A DNA stretch of 20,080 nucleotides, from NCBI GenBank assembly GCA_013696265.1, contig JACCYX010000017.1, positions 1-20,080 on the forward strand, written 5' to 3'. The notes below the pieces were generated by a model. The model searched no databases. It saw only the letters and a program-made list of their open reading frames with translations, and was not told the DNA's origin. Positions 1 to 7,118 of this stretch are shown here, one piece after another. Position 1 is the first letter of the stretch; every line of letters starts with the position of its first letter. Origin of the DNA: Chloroflexia bacterium. Lineage in GTDB: Bacteria > Chloroflexota > Chloroflexia > Thermomicrobiales > UBA6265. Made by a program: the position numbers and the translations under genes.

Positions 1-393
1 CTAGTTCGCCTGTTCGGTCGCCTGCTGGGCGGCCTCGGTCGCAATGTCCGAGAACCACTCCTGGCCGGTGTCGGTGAGGGAGAAGCCGATCAGTGCGACA
101 CAAGCCAGGAGGCAAACCGCGATCAGCCCGATCAGGATCATGAGCCACAGCGGCCGCTTCCGCTTTGGGGGTGGCCCGAGGCTCGACATCCGCCATTCTT
201 CCTCCACAGATGCGCCAGGCGCCGCCCTAAAGTCGACCGGTGGGGGAATCACGTTGGATGGTTGTGAAGTCGGTGGTGTGAGCTGGTCCGGGACGGAAGT
301 GCCCGACGATTCGGCGTCAAGCTGGGCGCCGCAATTGCTGCAAAAGTGATCGTTCTCGCCGTTTTCGTGGCCGCAGTTCGGGCATGTCCGCAC
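1..393 (-). CDS. Small zinc-ribbon, single-pass membrane protein
   Basis: A complete 130-residue protein starting at GTG, with an AAGGAG ribosome-binding site 11 bases upstream. The N-terminus is a double-CxxC zinc ribbon with Cys 4, 7, 18 and 21 (CPNCG and CSNCG). A Pro/Ser/Thr-rich linker (about 30-75) leads to a basic patch (KRKR, 77-80) and one membrane segment (about 82-105). The tail is short and Ala/Gln-rich. Basic residues before the membrane segment predict a cytoplasmic ribbon and an outside tail. It lies 87 bases downstream of the ABC permease gene on the same strand, so it may be co-transcribed, but nothing in the protein suggests a transport role. Such proteins are common in Chloroflexota and Actinobacteria and mostly lack a function. 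The architecture is clear; the function is unknown. Confidence 0.8.
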   Translation of the reverse strand: MRTCPNCGHENGENDHFCSNCGAQLDAESSGTSVPDQLTPPTSQPSNVIPPPVDFRAAPGASVEEEWRMSSLGPPPKRKRPLWLMILIGLIAVCLLACVALIGFSLTDTGQEWFSDIATEAAQQATEQAN

Positions 394-480
394 GGGGGCA
401 AAGTCTCCTTCAGTCGCGATGGTTCATTCAACTCCTGCTGGTGAGGATAACAGGTTCCCGGAGTAGCCTCACGGCGGAAG

Positions 481-1464
481 CTAATTGTTCAGCCGCGGAT
501 CAAGCGCGTCACGCAGCCCGATACCGAGCAGGTTGAATGACAAGGCGGCCAGGAAGATGAACAGGCCCGGAAGGAATGCATAGGTCCAGGAGAGCGTGAT
601 GAACTGGTACGCCTCTTGCAACATATTGCCCCACGACGGCGTCGGGATCCGCACGCCGAATCCAAGATAGCTCAGGGTCGCCTCAGTGATGATCAGGCCC
701 GGCAGGGCCAGGGAGGCCCAAACGATAACCAGGGAAATCACGTTCGGAAAGATGTGCCGGGTGATGATCGTGCGGTTCGAGGCGCCCGACACTCGAGCGG
801 CATCGACATAGTCGCGGCTCCGCAGCGAGAGGACTTCCCCACGGATCAGTCGCGCCAGGCCAGTCCAGCCCAGCAACGCGATGATGACCGCAAGGCCCAC
901 TGGTCCCGGCCGTATCCAGACTGAAATGAGAAGCAAGACGGCGATTGACGGGATCGAGATGAGGACATCCACAAAGCGCATGATCACGGAATCGATCAGC
1001 CCACCATAGAATCCCGCTACCGCGCCCATCGTAAGCCCAACCAGGAGAGCGACGGCGAGCGCCACCAACGCGACGGTCATCGATACGCGGCCACCATAGG
1101 CAAGGCGGACGAGAACATCCCGCCCGTTCGGATCGGTTCCAAGCGGATGTTCCAAGGTTGTGAACCAGGGCGTCAGGAAGTTGGTGAGATCGCCTGTCGC
1201 GTAATCGTTCCCGGTCAGCGCGGAAATGACAGGGGCGCCAAACGAGAAGATGACGAGCAACACGCTCAATACCAGCGATGACATCGCCACCCGGTCCCGG
1301 CGCAGCGATCGCCACGCTCGCTTGTAATAGCCCGGTGTCGAAAGCAGCGTTGACCGGTCACCTACCTTGGCCGGTTGAACCTTGCCCTCCGGTAGGTTTT
1401 CAGGCGCCCCGGCCAGCGGTTCCGCACCCTTTGCGATCGGTCTGGTGGTGTCCTGGGTCGACAT
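481..1464 (-). CDS. ABC transporter permease, DppC/OppC type
   Basis: 327 residues; the second inner-membrane subunit of a peptide/nickel-family importer. An unusually long hydrophilic N-terminus (1-47) precedes the OppC_N segment (YYKRAWRSLRRDR, about 46-58) and the first membrane helix (about 60-82). The periplasmic stretch contains HPLGTDPNGRDVL (about 106-118), typical of DppC. The EAA loop that docks the ATPase is at about 218-240 (DYVDAARVSGASNRTI). The protein ends in LRDALDPRLNN, the usual DppC tail. ATG 1464 has GAGG 7 bases upstream. It follows the DppB-type gene by 43 bases on the same strand, and the two should form the heterodimeric channel. Substrate cannot be told from sequence; peptides, nickel complexes or oligosaccharides are all possible in this family. 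Confidence 0.93.
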   Translation of the reverse strand: MSTQDTTRPIAKGAEPLAGAPENLPEGKVQPAKVGDRSTLLSTPGYYKRAWRSLRRDRVAMSSLVLSVLLVIFSFGAPVISALTGNDYATGDLTNFLTPWFTTLEHPLGTDPNGRDVLVRLAYGGRVSMTVALVALAVALLVGLTMGAVAGFYGGLIDSVIMRFVDVLISIPSIAVLLLISVWIRPGPVGLAVIIALLGWTGLARLIRGEVLSLRSRDYVDAARVSGASNRTIITRHIFPNVISLVIVWASLALPGLIITEATLSYLGFGVRIPTPSWGNMLQEAYQFITLSWTYAFLPGLFIFLAALSFNLLGIGLRDALDPRLNN

Positions 1465-1507
1465 GGTAAATCCTCGCTCCCGTGCCGTTCGTCATTGGAA
1501 CGGGGCT

Positions 1508-2476
1508 TTAGTCGTATCGCACTCGCGGGTCCATGACACCGTACAGGATATCGGCTATCAGGTTGCCGACGACCGTGAGAACCGCCAACATCATGACACA
1601 AGCCATGGCGACGGAATAGTCGCTGGCGCGGAGCGATTCGACCGTAAGTTGACCGACACCCGGGTATCCGAACACGTTCTCGATGATCAGGGCGCCACCG
1701 AAGATCCCAGGAATCGTGAGTCCAATCAGCGTGACGAGCGGCAACATGGCATTGCGGAACGCGTGCCCCATGAGCACTGACCGATCGCGCAGACCCTTGG
1801 CCTGGGCGGTCCGCACGTAGTCCAGGCGGACCACTTCGAGCATTTGCGATCGAATGTAGCGCGTCCAGTCAGCCAGACTGAGCAGGGCGAGTGCCACGGA
1901 CGGCAGGATGAGGTGTTCGAGCCGATCCAGTATGTTGTCAGGTTCGCGGAGGTTACGGACGCCACTGGTCGGCAGCGATGGGAGACCCCATTCCTGGAAC
2001 TTGACCGCGAACAGGATAATCATCATCAAGCCCAACCACACGGTTGGAATTGAACTGAAGGCCGTGGCGATGACATTGACGACCCGGTCGAACACGGAGT
2101 TCCGATTCACCGCGCAGAACACGCCGATCGGAACGGAAATCAGCAGAGCCATGACCAGTGACGTAATCGCGAGAACCAGGGTGTTGGGGAGGGCTGACCT
2201 GAGGAGGAAATCGACCGGTGCAAAGTTGATGTAGCTGTTCCCGAAATCGCCTTGAACGGCATTGCCCAACCAGGCGAAGTAACGAAAATACCACGGTTCA
2301 TTGAGACCGAGATTCGCCTGGATCCGCTCGAAGTCTTCCGGACGCATCGTCGGGCTGCGCTCGATGTTGTCGGCCGGGCTGCCTGGCACGAGGTTCAACA
2401 AGGCATAGACAATGAACGATATGCCGATGATGAGGGGCACCATCCCGAGCAGGCGGCGGATAATGTATTGCGTCAT
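1508..2476 (-). CDS. ABC transporter permease, DppB/OppB type
   Basis: 322 residues; first permease subunit of the family 5 importer. It has the classic DppB start (MTQYIIRRLLGMVPLI), followed by LVPGSPAD (29-36) and the signature LGLNEPWYFRYFAWLGNAV (about 56-74). Five further membrane helices follow. The EAA loop is at about 219-246 (DYVRTAQAKGLRDRSVL), and ENVFGYPGVGQL (266-277) and the tail MDPRVRYD complete the family pattern. The start at 2476 has only a weak purine stretch upstream (GAAAGGG). A 209-base gap with two stem-loops separates it from the binding-protein gene upstream. It should pair with the DppC-type subunit immediately downstream. Confidence 0.94.
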   Translation of the reverse strand: MTQYIIRRLLGMVPLIIGISFIVYALLNLVPGSPADNIERSPTMRPEDFERIQANLGLNEPWYFRYFAWLGNAVQGDFGNSYINFAPVDFLLRSALPNTLVLAITSLVMALLISVPIGVFCAVNRNSVFDRVVNVIATAFSSIPTVWLGLMMIILFAVKFQEWGLPSLPTSGVRNLREPDNILDRLEHLILPSVALALLSLADWTRYIRSQMLEVVRLDYVRTAQAKGLRDRSVLMGHAFRNAMLPLVTLIGLTIPGIFGGALIIENVFGYPGVGQLTVESLRASDYSVAMACVMMLAVLTVVGNLIADILYGVMDPRVRYD

Positions 2477-2544
2477 GGGTGAGACCCTTTCGGCTGCCCT
2501 TGTTCCTGGCCGAGTCCAGCGACGGGCAAGGGCGAGGTAGTCTG

Positions 2545-2567
2545 GTGATCACAGGATACATGATCAC
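2545..2567. promoter_or_regulatory. Inverted repeat upstream of the dppB-like gene, possible operator
   Basis: Perfect 7-base arms GTGATCA (2545-2551) and TGATCAC (2561-2567) are separated by 9 bases. The site lies 69 bases upstream of the dppB-like start, between that start and the GC-rich stem-loop at 2602-2633. The spacing would suit a dimeric regulator. I cannot assign a regulator family, and no convincing -35/-10 pair is visible beside it. Confidence 0.3.
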
Positions 2568-2601
2568 GATTTAAGGTGCACCGAATGCGATCTTTTGGAC
2601 A

Positions 2602-2633
2602 CAGGACTGGCCCGCGAAAGCGGGCCAGTCCTG
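2602..2633 (-). other. Strong intercistronic stem-loop between binding-protein and permease genes
   Basis: A perfect 14-base-pair stem: CAGGACTGGCCCGC (2602-2615), loop GAAA (2616-2619), then the reverse complement (2620-2633). In the minus-strand transcript the loop reads UUUC. No U-run follows on either strand, so it is not a canonical intrinsic terminator. It sits 53 bases beyond the stop of the binding-protein gene and 126 bases before the permease start. In comparable importers such hairpins protect the binding-protein mRNA or cause partial termination, so the binding protein is made in excess. That role is inferred here. Confidence 0.7.
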
Positions 2634-2638
2634 GTTAG

Positions 2639-2670
2639 CTGAACGCCAGCGACATTTCCAGAGCGTTCAG
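2639..2670 (-). other. Second inverted repeat in the binding-protein 3' untranslated region
   Basis: Arms CTGAACGC (2639-2646) and GCGTTCAG (2663-2670) are perfect over 8 bases with a 16-base loop. It begins 15 bases past the stop of the binding-protein gene, just before the stronger stem-loop at 2602-2633. The 3' arm core CGTTCAGG recurs at 2683-2690, across the stop codon. There is no U-run. It may act together with the stronger hairpin in mRNA stabilisation or partial termination. Confidence 0.4.
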
Positions 2671-2685
2671 GTGAACGTCCCTCGT

Positions 2686-4482
2686 TCAGGAAGGGTCGAC
2701 CCAGGTCTTGCCGATCGACCACACGACGCCATACCCGTTCGGGGTGTAGTTGTGCAGTCGTGGGCTAGAGGTGTAGATGTTCTGCCGGAAGACGGTGATA
2801 CCCGTGGCAGCCTCATCGTTGACGATGTTCGACGCCTCGATCAGGAGATCGATGCGTGCCTCGGGATCGAGTTCGGTGATCGCCGCCGTCTCGAGCCGGT
2901 CAAATTCTTCGTTGCAGTAACGCATCGAGTTGAACCCGGCCGGGGGCGTGGATTCGCAGCCGTACATGGCGATCTGGGCGCCATCGGGGGACCAGTTAAA
3001 GCCCTGGACTGTCATCTGGTAGGTGCCGTTGTCGGTCTCGTCCAGCAGCGTTTGGAACGGGATCGCGGCTGGGATCGCCTCGATCCCGACTTCGCGCCAG
3101 GCTTGCTGCATGTAGGGAATCTGCTGGGCGTAGGTGGCGACGCCTTCCGAGTAGATGAACTCGAAGCTGAAGCGCACGCCTTCTCGGTCAACAATGCCGT
3201 CGCCATCGGTGTCGGTCCAGCCGGCCTCTTCGAGGAGCGCGCGCGCCATGTCCGGATCGAAGTTGTAGACGGTGTTCGTGCGGTCCGGGGCGTAGGCCTG
3301 GGAGAGCACCGGCTGGGTGCCGTTGGCCTGGATCGCGAAGCCCTGGTAGACGGTTTCGGCGAGCAGTTCTCGGTCGAGCGCATACTGCAGCGCCTGCCGA
3401 ACCCGGACATCGAGGAACAGGGTTTCCTTCGTCTCGTCCTGGTTGACGTGGTAGAAGTTCATGCCGAGGGAATCGTAATTGACCGTGTTGAGTTCTGGGT
3501 TCGACGCCCGCAACGCGACGGCCTGGGTGAACGGAACCTCGGCGATGTCGGACTCGCCGGTGACCACCGACTGGACTGCCGTGTTCGCATCGGCTACTAC
3601 GCGGTAGATGAACCGATCGATATACGGGACGTTGTTCGTGTCCCAATACTCGGCGTTCTTTTCGAGCGTGACATGGTCGTTGGGAACCCATTCGACGAAC
3701 CGGAACGGGCCCGAGCCGATGACCCTGGTTGGATCCTGGCCGGTGGCTCCTGGATCGGCGCCGAACTCAGCAAACGGCACGCTCTCCCAGATGTGCTTCG
3801 GCAGGATGCCGAACTGGCCGGCTGCATCCGAGACGAATGTGGCCGAGGGCGCCTGGGCGATCAACTGTACGGTGTGGTCATCGACCACGACCAGCTCCTG
3901 GAGCGTGGAAGCCACGGTGCTCCGGCGCACGCTGAGGCTATCTTCGGCCAGGACGGACTGGAAGGTGAACTCGACATCGGCGGCGGTCAGCGGCGTGCCA
4001 TCGTGGAAGACGGCGTTCGGGTTGAGGTAGAAGGTGTGGGTGACGCCGTCTTCGGCAACTTCCCAGTAGTCGGCCAAACCGGGCACGTCAGTGCCGTCGA
4101 TCGAACTCCCGCCGACGAGGCTGTCGAACAGGAAGCCATTGATCCACCCGGAATAGACATCGGTTGACAAGGTCGTATTGAGCGTACCGATATCCGAGAT
4201 TTGAACGATGATGACTTCACCGCCCATGTTCTCCGGCTCGCTGAACTGGAACTCCTCCTGCAGCGCGGCCTCGTACTCTTCGCGCGTGATGGATGTCGTC
4301 GGCTCGAAGGTGGCAGCCGGAGACGCGGCCGGCGAAGCCTCCTGAGCGACCACGCCTTTGGCCAGCATGCCGGCGGCGGACGCCGAGATGCCGAGCGCGG
4401 TCGCGCGACGCACGAACCCGCGCCGGCTGATGTTTCCGCTCTTCAGTTGGTCCACCAACTGATCGATCGTGTGATGAGACAT
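2686..4482 (-). CDS. ABC transporter solute-binding protein, family 5 (peptide/nickel type), Tat-exported
   Basis: 598 residues from ATG 4482, chosen because GGAGGGG lies about 8 bases upstream and the protein then begins with a proper export signal; the frame is open further upstream but without such support. The twin-arginine motif SRRGFV has Arg 20-21, followed by a hydrophobic stretch (about 27-45) and an Ala-Gln cleavage region near 47. No lipobox cysteine is present, so it is not an evident lipoprotein. A Pro/Ala/Ser-rich linker (49-64) precedes the SBP_bac_5 domain (about 85-590), with hallmark blocks FHDGTPLTAADVEFTF (159-174), GSGPFRFVEW (257-266) and VRQALQYALDR (361-371). DTDGDGIVD (424-432) is the Ca-loop-like element common in this family. 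It should deliver substrate to the two permeases downstream. Confidence 0.94.
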   Translation of the reverse strand: MSHHTIDQLVDQLKSGNISRRGFVRRATALGISASAAGMLAKGVVAQEASPAASPAATFEPTTSITREEYEAALQEEFQFSEPENMGGEVIIVQISDIGTLNTTLSTDVYSGWINGFLFDSLVGGSSIDGTDVPGLADYWEVAEDGVTHTFYLNPNAVFHDGTPLTAADVEFTFQSVLAEDSLSVRRSTVASTLQELVVVDDHTVQLIAQAPSATFVSDAAGQFGILPKHIWESVPFAEFGADPGATGQDPTRVIGSGPFRFVEWVPNDHVTLEKNAEYWDTNNVPYIDRFIYRVVADANTAVQSVVTGESDIAEVPFTQAVALRASNPELNTVNYDSLGMNFYHVNQDETKETLFLDVRVRQALQYALDRELLAETVYQGFAIQANGTQPVLSQAYAPDRTNTVYNFDPDMARALLEEAGWTDTDGDGIVDREGVRFSFEFIYSEGVATYAQQIPYMQQAWREVGIEAIPAAIPFQTLLDETDNGTYQMTVQGFNWSPDGAQIAMYGCESTPPAGFNSMRYCNEEFDRLETAAITELDPEARIDLLIEASNIVNDEAATGITVFRQNIYTSSPRLHNYTPNGYGVVWSIGKTWVDPS

Positions 4483-4830
4483 TCGAGAGCCCCTCCGGTT
4501 CTGGATAGCCCGAAGGTCAAGAGTTCCCTCGGTGCATTCCGCAAATGAGACATGCAAGCCTACCCCAAAACATGGGCACCCGTCACGAAATACCCGTTTC
4601 AGGCGGGTTTCGACTGTCGAAGAGACCATACGGCAGAGAACGTACACGGCATCTTCACATGGTGAGTCGGAGGTACGAATTCATTTCCGCCTTCTGGTTT
4701 TCATGGGGCTGGTTTGAGAAACGGTCGATCGGAGTTCATCCGTCACGTATGCTGAACCGAGACATACGTATGAAACAGCATGCCGGGCCGCGGCGCCCAG
4801 GCGACTTCGCTCGAACGTGGATCTTGGCCG
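4483..4830. other. Divergent intergenic region between the binding-protein gene and comEA
   Basis: These 348 bases separate two divergently transcribed genes, so promoters for both should lie here, but I could not pick a convincing -35/-10 pair for either. I see no RNA gene. Visible elements are the binding-protein ribosome site (GGAGGGG, about 4490-4496 on the minus strand), a small hairpin with arms ACCCG (4592-4596) and CGGGT (4604-4608), and an inverted repeat ACGTATG/CATACGT (4745-4769). The frame of the binding protein stays open up to 4647, but that part has no export signal or family similarity. Confidence 0.6.
4745..4772. promoter_or_regulatory. Palindromic element upstream of comEA, possible operator
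   Basis: ACGTATG (4745-4751) and CATACGT (4763-4769) form an inverted repeat with an 11-base spacer. The right arm also belongs to the perfect 10-base palindrome CATACGTATG (4763-4772). The site is about 60-85 bases upstream of the chosen comEA start and would suit a dimeric DNA-binding protein. There is no independent evidence of use. Confidence 0.3.
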
Positions 4831-5397
4831 ATGGATGGCAGGACAACAATTCGCGTCGTGGCGTGGAGCGCGATCACCGGGAGCCTGGTCGCCTTTTGCG
4901 CCCTGGTGCTCTTCGATTGGATGATTCCAGGTGAGGTGTCGATTGCCCCGGCAATTTCCGGTGACATCGTCGTCGTGGTCGAAGGCGCGGTCGCCACACC
5001 GGGGTTAGTGCAACTTCCTGCCGGTTCCCGGCTCCAGGCCGCCGTCGAGGCGGCCGGCGGGTTTGCGTCAAACGCCGATGCCAGTGGCCTGAACCTTGCG
5101 GCGCGGATCGGGGATGGTGAACACATCACCATCTCGGCGATGCCCACACTGGCGACGCCGTCCGATGGGGGGAATGGGACACCGGCCGATTTCGCCTCTT
5201 CCCTGATTAACATCAACACCTCCGGCGTAAGCGAGCTGGATCAGTTGCCGGGCGTTGGTCCCGTCATCGCCCAGCGCATCGTCGATTACCGCGAGACGAA
5301 CGGTCCCTTCGACTCGATTGAAGAGTTGGACGAGATCGATGGCATTTCCGAAGAAATGGTCGAGGAACTCCGTCCCTTGGTGACGGCCGGTGAGTAG
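4831..5397 (+). CDS. comEA: ComEA-type DNA-binding protein (SLBB plus helix-hairpin-helix)
   Basis: 188 residues from ATG 4831; an in-frame ATG at 4780 would add 17 residues, and neither start has a strong ribosome site. One N-terminal membrane segment (about 8-30) anchors the protein outside the cell. A SLBB domain (about 44-103, GAVATPGLVQLPAGSRL) is followed by a Ser/Gly/Pro-rich linker and a C-terminal helix-hairpin-helix domain (about 125-186). That domain carries ININTSGVSELDQLPGVGP and AQRIVDYRETNGPF, the standard ComEA DNA-binding motifs. In naturally competent bacteria ComEA binds incoming double-stranded DNA and hands it to the ComEC channel. The comEC start overlaps its stop by 8 bases, so translation is probably coupled. 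The family is certain; actual competence is inferred. Confidence 0.93.
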   Translation: MDGRTTIRVVAWSAITGSLVAFCALVLFDWMIPGEVSIAPAISGDIVVVVEGAVATPGLVQLPAGSRLQAAVEAAGGFASNADASGLNLAARIGDGEHITISAMPTLATPSDGGNGTPADFASSLININTSGVSELDQLPGVGPVIAQRIVDYRETNGPFDSIEELDEIDGISEEMVEELRPLVTAGE

Positions 5398-6919
5398 TCC
5401 GTGGGGGCTCGGCATTGGCGCCGCCATTGTCATGGGCGCGTTGCTGGGGCTACCGGCCCTTATTCTGGTGCCGGTGATCGTCCTCATCGTCCAGGGCATC
5501 TGGGGACGGATCGACGTCACATTCCTGCTCGTGGTGGCGGTGTGCGCGGGCTTGGGCGCCGGGCGGGCGACAATGGAAGGCGAACCAGCCGTACCCGCCG
5601 ATCTGGCCGAATCGACGGGAGCCCGGCTCCAGGTTGAGTCGCTGCCGCGAACGTCGGCGGCTGGCGATTCAGTGCTGGTGTCGACGGAAATGCTCACGTT
5701 CGACTCCGGCTCGCGCCCTGCTGACGATTTGATCGTCCTGGCCTGGCTACCGGAGGGCGAGCGCGTGGCGCCTGGCGACAGCTTCGATGTCGGTTGGTCG
5801 GTCGATCCGCTCGACGTGGTCGATCCGGGTTATGGCACCTACGTCGAGTCACGGGGTGCCGTGGCGGTTGGCCGGATCTGGTGGCTTTCCGACCGGAGCG
5901 ATGGTTCTGCCTTCTATCGTCGGTTGATCGACCTTCGACACCGGGTCGGTGACGGGCTCCAAAAGGTCCTGCCGGGAGACGCGGGCGCCCTTGCTTCGGG
6001 CATCGTTACCGGTGATGACTCCGGCTTGAGCGAGGCAGCGAGGGAAGCGTTCTTGCGGACCGGCACGACGCACATTACGGCCGTCAGCGGCTCGAATGTC
6101 GCCATGCTCCTGGCGATCTGGAACCTGGTGATCCCAGCCGGCCGGAACCGGCGGCTGCTCGTGGTGCAAGCGCTGATCATCGTCTCGATCTGGATGTACG
6201 CCATCGTCGTCGGCCTGGAGTCGCCCGCCCTGCGGGCGGCGATCATGGCCTCGCTGATCCTGCTGGCGGGCCGGTACGGCCGGCGCCCGGACCTGCTGAC
6301 GCTCTTGGCGCTCACCTCGGCGGGGATGGTGCTATGGAACCCGGATCACGTGCGGATGGTCGCGTTCTGGCTCTCGGTCGTCGCGACCGCCGCGATCATC
6401 ATGCGCGTCCCGACCGCTCCCGGCGTCGGTTGGAAACCATTGTCGCGCGGCGTGCTGGAAGGCGTGGTCCTGGCGCAAATCGCCACCCTGCCGATCGTGC
6501 TCTGGACATTTGGGACCTGGTCGCTCACCAGCGTGCTGGCCAACGGCCTGCTGTCGCCGCTGATGTGGCTGGCGTTCCCGCTCTGTTTCGTGCTCGCCGC
6601 CATCGTCGTTGTGGTCCCGTGGATCGCGCCGATCGCGGCTCTCGTTCCGCTGATCCCGCTCGAAATTTCACTGAGCGTCGTGCGCATCCTGGGTGCGGCG
6701 ATGCCACCGCTGGATTTTCACAACGCCGGGCTGGCCGGTGTCGTCGCGGTCGCCGTGCCGTGTCTGGCGGGCCTCGCGTTCCTCGGCTCCGATCCGAAAC
6801 GCTGGGGCGGAATCGTGGCCAGCCAGTGGCGGCGGCGTCCGGTAGCCGTGGTCGCGCTCCTGATCGGTCCCGCGCTTGGTTTCCTGACGGCCCTGCTGTT
6901 GGTGCTGGTGCGCGCCTGA
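5390..6919 (+). CDS. comEC: ComEC/Rec2-type DNA uptake channel, lacking the C-terminal metallo-beta-lactamase domain
   Basis: 509 residues from GTG 5390, overlapping the comEA stop. Two or three membrane segments (about 5-58) precede a soluble OB-like region (about 70-165). The Competence domain follows (about 195-505), opened by SGIVTGDDSGLSEAAREAF (203-221) and the diagnostic THITAVSGSNVAML (227-240), with many membrane helices to the end. Typical ComEC proteins run to about 700-800 residues and end in a metallo-beta-lactamase domain with HxHxDH motifs. Here the frame stops after a last membrane helix and no such motif is present in this or the following sequence. There is no frameshift scar, and the promoter and tRNA start soon after the stop. 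The uptake channel is probably functional, with any nuclease function supplied elsewhere. Confidence 0.92.
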   Translation: MSSPWGLGIGAAIVMGALLGLPALILVPVIVLIVQGIWGRIDVTFLLVVAVCAGLGAGRATMEGEPAVPADLAESTGARLQVESLPRTSAAGDSVLVSTEMLTFDSGSRPADDLIVLAWLPEGERVAPGDSFDVGWSVDPLDVVDPGYGTYVESRGAVAVGRIWWLSDRSDGSAFYRRLIDLRHRVGDGLQKVLPGDAGALASGIVTGDDSGLSEAAREAFLRTGTTHITAVSGSNVAMLLAIWNLVIPAGRNRRLLVVQALIIVSIWMYAIVVGLESPALRAAIMASLILLAGRYGRRPDLLTLLALTSAGMVLWNPDHVRMVAFWLSVVATAAIIMRVPTAPGVGWKPLSRGVLEGVVLAQIATLPIVLWTFGTWSLTSVLANGLLSPLMWLAFPLCFVLAAIVVVVPWIAPIAALVPLIPLEISLSVVRILGAAMPPLDFHNAGLAGVVAVAVPCLAGLAFLGSDPKRWGGIVASQWRRRPVAVVALLIGPALGFLTALLLVLVRA

Positions 6920-6944
6920 ATGCGGTCGGGCGTCCCAAAACCGT

Positions 6945-6974
6945 TTGACAAACTCCGGCCAGAGCGCGTATCTT
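6945..6974 (+). promoter_or_regulatory. Sigma70-type promoter of the tRNA-Glu gene
   Basis: A perfect -35 box TTGACA (6945-6950) and a -10 box TATCTT (6969-6974) are separated by 18 bases. Transcription would start near 6981, about four bases before the first tRNA base at 6985. It lies between the comEC stop (6919) and the tRNA, and is the strongest promoter match I see in the window. Confidence 0.75.
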
Positions 6975-6984
6975 CCCGTGCGCT

Positions 6985-7061
6985 GCCCCCATGGTCTAGC
7001 GGCCTAGGACGTCACCCTTTCAAGGTGAAGATCGCGGGTTCGAATCCCGCTGGGGGTACCA
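6985..7061 (+). tRNA. tRNA-Glu (anticodon UUC), CCA encoded
   Basis: The 77 bases fold into a complete cloverleaf. The acceptor stem is GCCCCCA/TGGGGGT, the D stem GTCT/GGAC, and the anticodon stem TCACC/GGTGA with loop CTTTCAA, giving anticodon TTC for glutamate. The variable loop is AGATC and the T arm is GCGGG-TTCGAAT-CCCGC. The discriminator A is followed by an encoded CCA. The only non-Watson-Crick acceptor pair is G1-U72. A consensus promoter lies just upstream and a terminator begins 5 bases downstream, so it looks like a single-gene transcription unit. Confidence 0.97.
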
Positions 7062-7065
7062 GTCG

Positions 7066-7090
7066 AGAGCGCCTACGGGCGCTCTTTTTT
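7066..7090 (+). terminator. Rho-independent terminator of tRNA-Glu
   Basis: Perfect 8-base stem AGAGCGCC (7066-7073)/GGCGCTCT (7078-7085), closed by a very stable C(UACG)G tetraloop and followed by a run of T (7085-7090). It starts five bases after the encoded CCA of the tRNA. It lies only 28 bases before the next start codon. Confidence 0.93.
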
Positions 7091-7118
7091 GCGGTCGATA
7101 CTCTGGAGGTTCATTTCA

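Noticed and set aside
3186..3212. EF-hand or dockerin-like DxDxDG loop in the binding protein as a novel calcium switch
   Set aside because: DTDGDGIVD-type loops are common in family 5 binding proteins, so it is an ordinary family trait.
2671..4167. 498-residue open frame on the plus strand opposite the binding-protein gene
   Set aside because: It is fully antisense to a well-supported gene, has a low-complexity Val/Gly/Asp/Arg composition, and shows no family motif; a GC-rich shadow frame.
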